Source: Flavobacteriales bacterium | GTDB lineage: Bacteria > Bacteroidota > Bacteroidia > Flavobacteriales > Flavobacteriaceae | Direction: 5' to 3' | Length of the DNA: 11,051 bases | NCBI GenBank assembly: GCA_027065935.1 | Contig: JAMONI010000201.1 | Location: 1 to 11,051 of the forward strand | In this document: piece by piece, positions 1-7,400 of the stretch | Numbering within the stretch: position 1 is the stretch's first letter | Layout: the number at the start of each line of letters is the position of its first letter | Made by a program: the position numbers and the translations under genes | The notes under the pieces: generated by a model | What the model was told of the DNA's origin: nothing | The model's input: the letters and a program-made list of their open reading frames with translations, nothing else | The model's database searches: none

Positions 1-425
1 ACTTAACCAAGAATGTAACGGAAACCATACAATTTGAAACAGAGATGTTTTATGAAGACATCGGTAATGAGATTTACATTTCCCCATTGCTGTTTTTACA
101 GAAAAAAGAAAATCCGTTTAAATCGGACGAAAGAAAATATCCCGTTTATTATAACAAACCGTGGGTACATTCCGTTGTGGTTCATATAAACATTCCGCAA
201 GGTTATGTCGTCAAAAGCATTCCGCAAGGAGCCGAATTCACCTTACCCGACGATTTGGGATTTTATAAATTCGATGCTACGCAAAGCGGATCGTCCGTTA
301 CCATAAAATCCGATATGGTCATTAATGTACCTGTCGTGGAGGCAAAGTATTATCGGGACCTGAAAAATTTCTACTCCAAAATCGTTGCCGTTCAAAAACA
401 ACAAATCATCTTGGAAAAGCAATGA
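1..425 (+). CDS. C-terminal end of a DUF3857/DUF3858-type transglutaminase-like protein (partial)
   Basis: The open frame enters from the left edge (first full codon at base 3) and ends with TGA at 423-425, so only about 140 C-terminal residues are visible. The in-frame ATG at 45 lies inside the domain and is unlikely to be the start. The visible part is a beta-rich domain with the pattern ISPLLFLQKKENPFKSDERKYPV, then a strand pair around VHINIPQGYVVKSIP, and a final helix EYYxxLKxFYxKIVxxQ-like (here AKYYRDLKNFYSKIVAVQ). This resembles the C-terminal DUF3858 domain that follows the DUF3857 and transglutaminase-core domains in many large secreted Bacteroidota proteins. Those domains and the signal peptide would lie outside the window. 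The substrate is unknown. It converges on the metalloprotease gene and has no evident link to the nos genes. Family recognition is by recalled motif pattern. Confidence 0.75.
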   Translation, partial: LTKNVTETIQFETEMFYEDIGNEIYISPLLFLQKKENPFKSDERKYPVYYNKPWVHSVVVHINIPQGYVVKSIPQGAEFTLPDDLGFYKFDATQSGSSVTIKSDMVINVPVVEAKYYRDLKNFYSKIVAVQKQQIILEKQ

Positions 426-506
426 ATAAACTTTGCTTTACACACTTTTTAGGGGTAGTATCACGATTCCTCCGGTAAAATATTTCGCTTAATAGCCGGA
501 ATCGTT

Positions 507-540
507 AAAAAAAAAGCGCCGGAAGAATTACCTCCGGCGC
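507..540 (-). terminator. Rho-independent terminator of the metalloprotease gene
   Basis: An 8-base perfect GC-rich stem (GCGCCGGA at 516-523 pairing with TCCGGCGC at 533-540) encloses a 9-base loop. Read on the minus strand, it is followed by nine T residues (the A-run at 507-515). It begins 11 bases after the minus-strand stop codon at 552-554, the expected place for an intrinsic terminator. The plus-strand side has no T-run, so it probably terminates only leftward transcription strongly, though the hairpin lies between two convergent genes. Confidence 0.85.
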
Positions 541-551
541 AACGTCGGGGT

Positions 552-3212
552 CTAATCTTTAATAAATTTGGCCGAGTATATCGATTTATCCCGGTGAAGT
601 CTGACCCAATAAATGCCTTTGGCCCATTCATAAACCGGAATGACAATGTAGCCTTCGGAATCACCCGCACGGCCTTCATATTCGGATTGCCAGTAGCGTT
701 TTCCGTCCATTCCGTATATGGTCAATTTGATTTTTTGCGAAGCGGATAGCGGAAATTTCACAGATAAATAATCACGTGCCGGATTGGGATATAATACTAT
801 TCCTTTCCAATTATCTTGAGGAACATCCGTAGTATATTGCATGCAGAATTGAAGTTCCCATTCTTTGAAAATCATAGGATTGTTTTCAAATCTTTGATAA
901 ACCTCCAAAATCCATTTTCCGTGAGCATCTTTATTATTGTACGATGCCAAATGTCCTCTGAAGGGTTTTACCACCGTATCGGTCAGATAGGCACAAAGCA
1001 ATGTAATACCATCGTCGTCGAAAGTCAGGTCCATATTGGTATGCGCGCCGCAATGTCGGTCCCACAACAAGACGGAAGAGCCGTCGGGACGTTTCAGGCG
1101 AACGGTAACTTTGTTCGTCGTAATCGAATCCAATTTAACGCGAACATTAACGTCGGAAACCAAGAAATAATCCGGGACTTCGATTGTATCGCGCACCGTC
1201 ATCATACCTTGCATAAGTGCGTTTACGTCGGAGCGGTAACTTAACCCGCAGTTTTCCAATTCATCCCCCACTTTGATTCTTGCTTGCGTGATATCGAAAA
1301 AGTAATTATCCGACGCCTTCACCATAATCCTCGCCCTTGGCGTTTCATAGGGAGGCACCGTAATGGTGTAGGATCCGGTGTTGGGTACAGATGAGGCCAA
1401 CACATAAGGAAAATGAAGGCCGTCATCGGTGGAATACAATATATCGACGAATTGGCAGTTGACCCTCGGGTTGGTCGTATTGGCCACATCCCAGGTGATG
1501 GTATGCGTTTCGCCGGGCAACCAATGATATTCGCCCGAAATATGCGAGGTAATCCGGAACGGGCCGGCCGTCGTGTCGATGTGCAAACGAACGGAGTCAA
1601 TAGCCGTAAGCCCGGTCGGATAGTGATGGTCGCGTACCGTAACCTTAAAGTTTAAATCCCTCTCCACGTCGGGCAATACTTCCCAAGCGGGTGTGTAATT
1701 ACCTTGACGCAAACTGTCGAGATGCGGAAAATACCTTTCGGGCGTATCCTTATCGAGATAAACCCTGAACAAAGGGCCTTCCGTCCAATCGGGTTGCGGA
1801 GGCCTGTCGTGTTCAATACCCCAGGTAGGCGGTGCCGTGTCGGTTTGTTCCCAGCTGTAGGTTAAAAAGTCGCCGTCGGGGTCCGAGGCCGTGGCGCGGA
1901 GCATAAACGGTGTGTTGCGCGGGATGAACTTATCTTCACCCGCATCCACAACGGGCGAACGATTAACCGGGTGGGTTTCCACGACGGCACAAGGGGCCGT
2001 ATTTCTCGTTCGTATCATTGCGGGCAGGTTGACCGAATGAAAAATTTCGTCGGTTTCTTTTTGAATAAAGGGATCACAGGTTCCCGAATAGCTCATGATG
2101 GTGGTTCCGCTTCCGGGTTCCACCGAATAAGGATATCTTCGGTTACCTCCACACAGGTTGGCAAACGTATGATGCGCACCTAAGGTATGGCCTAATTCGT
2201 GGGCCACCACTTTTTCAATATAACGTTCGGAAGCGGGATGACGCGCCGCATTGCTTGTGTAAACCTGACAGGGAATTAATAAGGTTGCCTCACCTCCCAA
2301 CCGGGCCACATCCCATCGTTGGGCGATATCGAAATTGGCCGTTCCTATGGAATCCCGTATCATGTCATAAGGAGAAATACCGAGATTTTCAGGGTCGCGC
2401 AAACTGTCGAGGATGATAATTTTTTCGTTTTGATCACTTATGTAAAACCGTACAGAAAGATCCCGCTCGAAAATGCTGTTAATCCATTCCATGCTAAACA
2501 GAATCACACCCATTACGGTTGCTTTCTTTACCGAGTCGGGTGCGGTGGCCGGGATGCCGTATTGTGATAATACATAATCCGTATATCTGTAAGTAGCGAG
2601 AATTGCCGTTCGGAAGGTATATAGATTACTTACCGATTGCGGACCGTATGCATTTGGGGCGTTTGAATTATTTATGTCGTCGAGGATTTCGCCGGATATT
2701 CGGGATGTTTCCGTTGGCGCTTCACAAGCGAAAGGTTCGGCTTCGAAAGTTTGATCTTCGGGGCGATACAGGATATGTTTCTCTTCGTCGTAAGGTTTCA
2801 GTATATATTTTCCCCGTCCGGGAATCAAAAGCAGGCCGGTTAATTTGTTTTGCGTATAGGTTAAAAAGAGTTTTTTTCCGGTTTTACTCGTTCCCCTAAA
2901 GGAAGCGATTCGGTATTTTTCTATCCATTTTTTCCGGCTCAAGGGCGACATTTCCATAGCAAATTCCTCAAAACGCCCTTCATCCGGTACCGGAAAACGC
3001 AATAGAAAGTCAGCCTTTTTTCCTGCTAAAGCTTCTTTTATTCCTCCCGAGTCACGGATGTCGATGTGCCAAAACGAATACTTTTCGGGCATTGGCTCCG
3101 TAAAAAACATTTTCCCTTTAACGGGTGTGCCGGCATTAATGCGTTGAAAAACCTGTGCTTGTAGCGGAACGAAAAAATACAGAAACAGGACAAAAAGTAA
3201 ATCTTTTTTCAT
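552..3212 (-). CDS. T9SS-secreted metzincin metalloprotease (reprolysin-like) with PKD-like, P and sorting domains
   Basis: An 886-residue secreted zinc endopeptidase. Residues 1-20 form a Sec signal peptide ending at QAQ. A propeptide-like region runs to about 190, and the catalytic domain starts near YTFRTAILATYRYTDY (about 198-213). The zinc site HELGHTLGAHH at 338-348 gives ligands His338, His342 and His348 and catalytic Glu339. The metzincin Met-turn is TIMSYSG (371-377, Met373). Next come a PKD/Ig-like domain (about 419-546, with DAGEDKFIPRNTPFMLRATASDPDGD-type motifs), a second beta-sandwich (about 551-648), a proprotein-convertase P-like domain (about 654-792, with HGKWILEVYQ and a final WELQFC) and a type IX secretion sorting domain (about 806-886, opening with LYPNPARDYLSV). 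It should be exported and released or anchored at the cell surface; its substrate is unknown. All catalytic residues are present. A separate promoter-like site and a terminator frame it as its own unit, unrelated in function to nos as far as can be seen. Confidence 0.9.
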   Translation of the reverse strand: MKKDLLFVLFLYFFVPLQAQVFQRINAGTPVKGKMFFTEPMPEKYSFWHIDIRDSGGIKEALAGKKADFLLRFPVPDEGRFEEFAMEMSPLSRKKWIEKYRIASFRGTSKTGKKLFLTYTQNKLTGLLLIPGRGKYILKPYDEEKHILYRPEDQTFEAEPFACEAPTETSRISGEILDDINNSNAPNAYGPQSVSNLYTFRTAILATYRYTDYVLSQYGIPATAPDSVKKATVMGVILFSMEWINSIFERDLSVRFYISDQNEKIIILDSLRDPENLGISPYDMIRDSIGTANFDIAQRWDVARLGGEATLLIPCQVYTSNAARHPASERYIEKVVAHELGHTLGAHHTFANLCGGNRRYPYSVEPGSGTTIMSYSGTCDPFIQKETDEIFHSVNLPAMIRTRNTAPCAVVETHPVNRSPVVDAGEDKFIPRNTPFMLRATASDPDGDFLTYSWEQTDTAPPTWGIEHDRPPQPDWTEGPLFRVYLDKDTPERYFPHLDSLRQGNYTPAWEVLPDVERDLNFKVTVRDHHYPTGLTAIDSVRLHIDTTAGPFRITSHISGEYHWLPGETHTITWDVANTTNPRVNCQFVDILYSTDDGLHFPYVLASSVPNTGSYTITVPPYETPRARIMVKASDNYFFDITQARIKVGDELENCGLSYRSDVNALMQGMMTVRDTIEVPDYFLVSDVNVRVKLDSITTNKVTVRLKRPDGSSVLLWDRHCGAHTNMDLTFDDDGITLLCAYLTDTVVKPFRGHLASYNNKDAHGKWILEVYQRFENNPMIFKEWELQFCMQYTTDVPQDNWKGIVLYPNPARDYLSVKFPLSASQKIKLTIYGMDGKRYWQSEYEGRAGDSEGYIVIPVYEWAKGIYWVRLHRDKSIYSAKFIKD

Positions 3213-3253
3213 TTCCGTATTTTTTTTGGTTACCTCTTATTCGAGGTTCAAAA

Positions 3254-3283
3254 ATTATACCAAAACGAAAAGATAATTGTTAA
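3254..3283 (-). promoter_or_regulatory. Possible promoter of the metalloprotease gene
   Basis: On the minus strand TTAACA (3283-3278) is followed after 18 bases by TATAAT (3259-3254), which would place a transcription start about 35 bases before the ATG at 3212. The -10 box runs straight into TTTTTG, so it also resembles the Bacteroidota TAnnTTTG element. It lies in the 111-base gap between the pentapeptide gene and the protease gene, where a promoter is expected. The call rests on pattern only, and AT-rich intergenic DNA gives such matches by chance. Confidence 0.35.
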
Positions 3284-3323
3284 AAAAATATAATTTTGTT
3301 AAGCGCGCCGGGTGGAATTTCGG

Positions 3324-4232
3324 TTATTGTTTGTTTTCTTTCATTTCCTGAAGGATTCCGGTAGCCAAACCGTTTTGATCGATGAATTTTCGTATATTCC
3401 GGGGGATGTTTTTAGCGTCTTTGAAGTTGGTTTGTTCCAGCCGGGCGCCGAAGAAATTAACTCCCGTAAGGTCGGCACCGGAAAAATCGGCGCCTTCCAA
3501 ATGTGAGCCTTTCATGTTGGCGTAATGTAATTGAGCGCCTTTAAATGAAGCTTCTTGAAATTGCGCTCCGGTCATATCGGCTTTATAAAAGTCGCAACTA
3601 TCCAGAACGGATTTGTTCATTACGGTGCGGATAAGTCTTGCTTTGATAAATCTTGATCCGGTGAAATCGGATCCTGTCAGGTCGGCGTCTTTGAGCAGGG
3701 CGCCCGAAAAGTCACATCCGGTAAATTTGGAATACGGGGCTTCCATGCCGAACATATCGGCGCCTTTGAAGGAGGAACCGCTGTAGTCGGCAAATTCGGA
3801 AAAGACGTGAAAGAGTTTGGCTTGGTCGAAGCGGGCGTTTTTCAAAACGGCGTAGTCGAAACGGGTCCACCGGATATCCACCACTCTGAAATCGCTTCCG
3901 CTGAAATCACTTCCTTCACATTCGGCCGAGCGGAAGGTAGCCCCTCTGAAATCGGCATTTCTGGCCCGGATATCCGTCCAGAATACATTATCCAGTGTAT
4001 CGAACCTGAAATCGTCGTTGTCCTGCGGCCACGCACGGAAACCTTTGTGCCGGGTAACGCCGGAAGATAAACGGGCAATGGAATCTATTTCGTCTTGCGA
4101 TAAAAATTGATATAATTCTTTAATGCGCAACGTGTCTTTCCACGATACATCTTCTTTTGGTGTGGAATCTTTGTTCGTGCAGGCAGTCAATGACATACAA
4201 ATCGATACGGAGATAATAGCATAAGTTTTCAT
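3324..4232 (-). CDS. Pentapeptide-repeat lipoprotein downstream of nosY
   Basis: A 302-residue protein when started at the ATG at 4230-4232. The same frame is open further upstream inside nosY, but this start gives a clean lipoprotein signal (MKTYAIISVSICMSLTAC) with lipobox LTAC and lipidated Cys18. A linker and short helices occupy about 19-70. Residues about 76-272 are dense pentapeptide repeats of A(D/N)(L/F)xx type, for example ADFSGADLTGVNF near 248-260, predicting a long right-handed quadrilateral beta-helix. A charged helical tail, IRKFIDQNGLATGILQEMKENKQ-like, follows. It should sit in the periplasm or on the inner face of the outer membrane. Its start is 13 bases after the nosY stop on the same strand, so co-transcription with the nos genes is likely. 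No function is known to me. Scaffolding or partner binding, perhaps alongside the other beta-helix protein NosD, is inference. It might also be an unrelated passenger gene. Confidence 0.85.
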   Translation of the reverse strand: MKTYAIISVSICMSLTACTNKDSTPKEDVSWKDTLRIKELYQFLSQDEIDSIARLSSGVTRHKGFRAWPQDNDDFRFDTLDNVFWTDIRARNADFRGATFRSAECEGSDFSGSDFRVVDIRWTRFDYAVLKNARFDQAKLFHVFSEFADYSGSSFKGADMFGMEAPYSKFTGCDFSGALLKDADLTGSDFTGSRFIKARLIRTVMNKSVLDSCDFYKADMTGAQFQEASFKGAQLHYANMKGSHLEGADFSGADLTGVNFFGARLEQTNFKDAKNIPRNIRKFIDQNGLATGILQEMKENKQ

Positions 4233-4245
4233 GGCAAAAAAAACG

Positions 4246-5088
4246 TTAGACCACATCGTGATTTTTAAAATACCGGTGTCCCAGCCAAGCGAAAATACCT
4301 CCGGTGACGAGCGGATACAACACGGCATAGGCTATAAAAGCACTTCGACTCATGGTGTCCAGAATGTAGTATGACACGGGCCCCATTACGGTGAGTTTGG
4401 GGTCGAACAAAATTAAACTTCCGGTGCGGAACACTTGAAGCGGATTTAGCAATGCCGTCCAAATCACCGGCTCGGGGCTGATGCGCCACTTAAGGAGCAA
4501 ACCGATGAGCAATATGTCCATAAAAGCCACCAAAAACAGCCAAATGATAAATGCCGTGCTCATGGCCATTTCTTGGGATTTGGTCACGGACGACAAATAC
4601 ATACTTAGGCCCAAGAAGAAGAACACCATTACGGCCAGCAAAACACTGTAGAGAACGAACAAATCCCACGGCACATCCAATCCTTTTACCAATCCCCACA
4701 AGGCCGCTCCCGTGAAAGCCAAAAATACGGGAACATAAATCACGAAAAAGCGTCCTAAAAATTTTGCCCAATAAAAACTCGGGAATGAAATGGGCAAAGA
4801 AAGCAAATATTCAAGGACGCCGTTTTCCCGGTCGCCCACTACCGAGCGAACGGTGGAAATCAAAACGTAAACGGGCAAAATAACCATGCTCACCTGTATG
4901 AAAGTAATCATCAACCTGCTCAACCCCACAAAACCTACCACTTGTGATTCGGTAATACCGGTGGCGAACATCACGGCTACAAAGACACCGAACAAGGCAC
5001 TGTATATCCAGAAAGTTTTGGACCGAACATTGAGGTTGATTTCGGTTCTTAAAACTTGCAGTAAAGTATTTCCCGTCTTTATTTTCAT
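4246..5088 (-). CDS. nosY: NosY, ABC-2 type permease of the nitrous oxide reductase maturation transporter
   Basis: A 280-residue integral membrane protein with six clear hydrophobic segments (about 25-43, 59-80, 113-134, 143-166, 175-199 and 250-270). It carries the ABC-2 permease signature GDRENGVLEYLLSLPIS (85-101), which couples to the ATPase, and the NosY-type motif NPLQVFR (215-221) before the last segment. In the family, NosY forms the membrane part of the NosDFY complex that, with NosL, supplies sulfur and copper for assembly of the CuZ cluster of NosZ. It lies 49 bases after nosL and 13 bases before the pentapeptide lipoprotein gene. The N-terminal cytoplasmic stretch LRTEINLNVRSKTFWIY is typical of this permease family. 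Length and topology are normal. Confidence 0.93.
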   Translation of the reverse strand: MKIKTGNTLLQVLRTEINLNVRSKTFWIYSALFGVFVAVMFATGITESQVVGFVGLSRLMITFIQVSMVILPVYVLISTVRSVVGDRENGVLEYLLSLPISFPSFYWAKFLGRFFVIYVPVFLAFTGAALWGLVKGLDVPWDLFVLYSVLLAVMVFFFLGLSMYLSSVTKSQEMAMSTAFIIWLFLVAFMDILLIGLLLKWRISPEPVIWTALLNPLQVFRTGSLILFDPKLTVMGPVSYYILDTMSRSAFIAYAVLYPLVTGGIFAWLGHRYFKNHDVV

Positions 5089-5137
5089 TATTTTTTTGAA
5101 TTTTGGTTCGTGGGGTGGGATGAATGAAAATTATCGT

Positions 5138-5674
5138 TTATTTTCCGCCGCCGCATTTACCTCCGCCGCATTTTCCCGGCGCACATTTCATGGAGCCGTC
5201 ACCTCCGCTGACGGACATTTTTTTCTTTTTGATAAATTCGGCTCTTTTGGTTTTGCCTTCGGCAATGCGTTTCAAAACGGCTTTGAAATCGTATCCGGCT
5301 TGTTCTGATTTTGACTTTAAAGCGCCGTAGCCGTATCCCATCGGGGTTTCGTCACCGAACCGGTACCAGGCTTTTTCGGCATCAATCCAAGCTCCGGTTT
5401 CGGCATCCTGAATCCAAATTTTGTATTTCGTTCCTTTCCACGTATTAAAGTCTTCGTCGCGGATATCTTCGGCCAAACATCCCAAATCGTCGTACCAACG
5501 AACTTGGCCTCTTTCGTTGATGGCTTGCACGTTATAAGGCAAATCGGTCAAACCCATTTTGCACACATGACATACATCGCGGTCGAAATTAGGTTTTTTG
5601 GGTGAGAAATCCGTTTCTTTCCGGCAGGATATGACCAAAAACAAAACTGCGAGTGCTACAATGAACTTTTTCAT
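5138..5674 (-). CDS. nosL: NosL copper chaperone lipoprotein with Cys-rich C-terminal tail
   Basis: A 178-residue lipoprotein. The signal MKKFIVALAVLFLVISC ends in lipobox VISC with lipidated Cys17. The NosL metal-binding motif is CHVCKM (Cys35, Cys38, Met40), followed by VRWYDDLGCLAED with Cys66 and a stretch around KIWIQDAETGAWIDAEKAWY that matches the NosL fold. NosL delivers Cu(I) to the NosDFY machinery for CuZ assembly. The unusual part is the end: after a Lys-rich helix (about 131-153) comes a Gly/Lys tail with Cys164, Cys169 and Cys174 at five-residue spacing (KCAPGKCGGGKCGGGK). I do not recall this as a usual part of NosL; it looks like an added soft-metal site. The gene sits between nosF (19-base gap) and nosY, whereas the Wolinella order is F-Y-L. 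Confidence 0.93.
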   Translation of the reverse strand: MKKFIVALAVLFLVISCRKETDFSPKKPNFDRDVCHVCKMGLTDLPYNVQAINERGQVRWYDDLGCLAEDIRDEDFNTWKGTKYKIWIQDAETGAWIDAEKAWYRFGDETPMGYGYGALKSKSEQAGYDFKAVLKRIAEGKTKRAEFIKKKKMSVSGGDGSMKCAPGKCGGGKCGGGK

Positions 5675-5693
5675 AATCTTTTCATTTTATTTT

Positions 5694-6377
5694 TTAAAAA
5701 TCGTCGTCGGATGTATGATAATCGTCGTCAAAAGCCTTGTCCACCACTATTTTTCCCAAATCCATTTCCACCAAACGATTGACCAAATGGGCGATTTCCT
5801 TGACGCGGTGACTACTTAAAATTAATAACGTGTCGGACGGGAGTTCTTCCAAATACCTTACAAGAACCTTGCGGGCCGCCGGATCCAAATTGGCCGTAGG
5901 TTCGTCCATCAACAGGATTTTCGGACGGCGCGACAGGGCCAAGGCTACCAATAATTTTTGTTTCATTCCGCCCGAAAGTTTAAGAAAAGGTTTGTTCCAA
6001 TGTTTTTTAACATCCAAATTCAAATCGTCGGTGATACGATAGAAGGTATCTCTGTCACTTTCGGTAATGACCGAAAAAAAATGCATGATTTCTTTCACCG
6101 TCATAGCCAAGGGTGGCGGCATTTGCGGTACGAATCCTACTTGTTGCAATACTTCTTCTCTTTGTGTGCGCGGATTTTTATTCAAGACGGATAAAAAACC
6201 TTCATAGGTGTATAGTCCGAGGATACATCTGATGAGCGTGGTTTTACCGGCGCCGTTCTGCCCGATTAAAGCGATACGGTCACCGGCGTGGAACCGTATG
6301 CTCAGGTTATCGATGACGTTAACTTTATTAAAAGTTTTGGTCAGGCCTTCTACTCGGATTAATGTTTGACGTTCCAT
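5694..6377 (-). CDS. nosF: NosF, ATPase of the nitrous oxide reductase maturation ABC transporter
   Basis: A 227-residue ABC ATPase with every catalytic motif: Walker A GQNGAGKTT (39-47), Q-loop Gln85 in FVPQMPPPL, signature LSGGMKQK (134-141), Walker B ILLMDEP (154-160), D-loop around ANLDPA (162-167) and switch His190. It is the cytoplasmic motor of NosDFY, whose ATP hydrolysis supports CuZ assembly on NosZ in the periplasm. The protein is shorter than many ABC ATPases of this group (often near 300 residues) because the C-terminal extension is reduced to an acidic tail (DDDYHTSDDDF). Its ATG directly follows the nosH stop TAG with no base between them, indicating translational coupling. The NPFLKLSGGMKQK-type signature region and the operon position support NosF over a generic ATPase. 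Confidence 0.94.
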   Translation of the reverse strand: MERQTLIRVEGLTKTFNKVNVIDNLSIRFHAGDRIALIGQNGAGKTTLIRCILGLYTYEGFLSVLNKNPRTQREEVLQQVGFVPQMPPPLAMTVKEIMHFFSVITESDRDTFYRITDDLNLDVKKHWNKPFLKLSGGMKQKLLVALALSRRPKILLMDEPTANLDPAARKVLVRYLEELPSDTLLILSSHRVKEIAHLVNRLVEMDLGKIVVDKAFDDDYHTSDDDF

Positions 6378-7382
6378 CTACTTGTTTTTGGTTTGACTTC
6401 CCAACATCTTGGTGGCGATTTGATAGCCCCAGCGGTTGGTTTTCCAATCTTTCAAACCGAAAGATAAGGCATTTCCGTAACATACGTCAATACATAAGCC
6501 GCATTTGGTGCAATCTCCTCCGGTAAAGTGTACTTCTTTGGTGGCGGCCCCTTTTTTGACAAACCAAAGTTCGTGCGGAACCAAACAAACGTCTTGACAG
6601 TCGCGGCAATGTCCGCATTTATCTAATTCGAACTTCACGCTCATGGGTGATAAGTCACCTACAAAACTGTATGTAACACCGATCGGACATACGTAACGGC
6701 ACCAAAAGCGTTTGATTCCGAAAATTTCGTAGGCCAACAGTAACACGACCCAAATCAACGCCAATCCGGGGCCGTAAATCATGGCGCGGGACAGAATGCC
6801 TACGGGATTGAGGTTTTCAAACACCAATTGTTGGGTTAAAAAGGCGACGATGAGAAAGCCGGTCCAAAATACGTATTTTACCGTAATATCATAAGTTTTT
6901 TCCCTGATTTTACGCTTCTTTAAAATATAATCGTGAATGCGTTCGCCCATTTCGGCAAAAAAGTGATAAGGGCATACCCAAGAACAAAAAGCCCGTCCGC
7001 CGAGTAGCCAATAGAAGGTGAGTATGACGAAAAATCCTATCCAAAAATTAGTGGTCAGATGGGAAATAAAGCCGGTTTTGGAGCCGATAATCAGTTCTTG
7101 CGCCGAGTTAAACGGATCCATCAGATAAATGCCCAGGAGTCTCGAACCGCTGAGTGAACCTTCCAGAACACCCCAGCTCAAGTGGAAGGATGCCACAAAA
7201 AGCAAGTTGATAAAAATCAAAAAGGCCCAGCGAATATTTCGCCATTTGTGTTTATTGGGGTTTTGTTCTTGCCACTGCTTAAAGCTTATTCCCAGCTTTG
7301 CGTTGGGTAGTTCGTCTTTCTTTTTGGCGGGTAAGGGATTGAGTTTTTTGTCACCGGTCAAAAAATCGAATATAAATGACAT
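6378..7382 (-). CDS. nosH: NosH, membrane 4Fe-4S quinol dehydrogenase subunit (NapH family)
   Basis: A 334-residue membrane iron-sulfur protein. Hydrophobic segments lie at about 51-70, 112-128, 170-187 and 202-220. Two conserved CxxxCP motifs sit at membrane edges: CSWVCP (Cys133, Cys137) and CRYVCP (Cys228, Cys232). Two ferredoxin-type [4Fe-4S] motifs follow in the cytoplasmic C-terminal part: Cys256/259/262/266 and Cys291/294/297/301, each CxxCxxCxxxC. In the NapGH/NosGH model this protein oxidises menaquinol and passes electrons to NosG. It lies 18 bases after nosG and abuts nosF. Its place between nosG and nosF matches nosH of the clade II locus. A NapH function for nitrate reduction is unlikely because no nap genes are near. 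The long N-terminal cytoplasmic stretch (about 50 residues) is mostly charged. Confidence 0.9.
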   Translation of the reverse strand: MSFIFDFLTGDKKLNPLPAKKKDELPNAKLGISFKQWQEQNPNKHKWRNIRWAFLIFINLLFVASFHLSWGVLEGSLSGSRLLGIYLMDPFNSAQELIIGSKTGFISHLTTNFWIGFFVILTFYWLLGGRAFCSWVCPYHFFAEMGERIHDYILKKRKIREKTYDITVKYVFWTGFLIVAFLTQQLVFENLNPVGILSRAMIYGPGLALIWVVLLLAYEIFGIKRFWCRYVCPIGVTYSFVGDLSPMSVKFELDKCGHCRDCQDVCLVPHELWFVKKGAATKEVHFTGGDCTKCGLCIDVCYGNALSFGLKDWKTNRWGYQIATKMLGSQTKNK

Positions 7383-7400
7383 GACTTCGTTTTTATTTGG

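Noticed and set aside
45..425. A complete small protein starting at the ATG at 45
   Set aside because: The frame is open from base 3 with matching domain sequence (ETIQFETEM), so it is the C-terminal end of a larger protein.
464..504. Inverted repeat CGATTCC/GGAATCG as a terminator of the plus-strand gene
   Set aside because: Only a 7-base stem with a 27-base loop and no T-run after it on the plus strand, so not convincing.
816..2899. Several plus-strand open frames opposite the metalloprotease gene (for example 816-1244, 2319-2567, 2603-2899)
   Set aside because: They lie antisense to a well-supported multi-domain gene, have no recognisable domains and look like chance frames.
3279..3302. 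AT-rich near-palindrome after the pentapeptide gene, and a TAATTTTG element at 3291-3298 on the plus strand
   Set aside because: The hairpin would be very weak, and the element lacks a TTG at proper spacing and would drive antisense transcription.
3400..4020. Recurring short DNA words (such as TCGGCGCC and AAATCGG) suggesting a repeat array or CRISPR
   Set aside because: They are the codons of pentapeptide repeats inside a coding frame; spacing and sequence vary as protein repeats do.
4233..4328. Upstream in-frame start for the pentapeptide-repeat protein (would add 32 residues, overlapping nosY)
   Set aside because: The added residues come from nosY in another frame and would bury the clear lipoprotein signal that begins at 4232.
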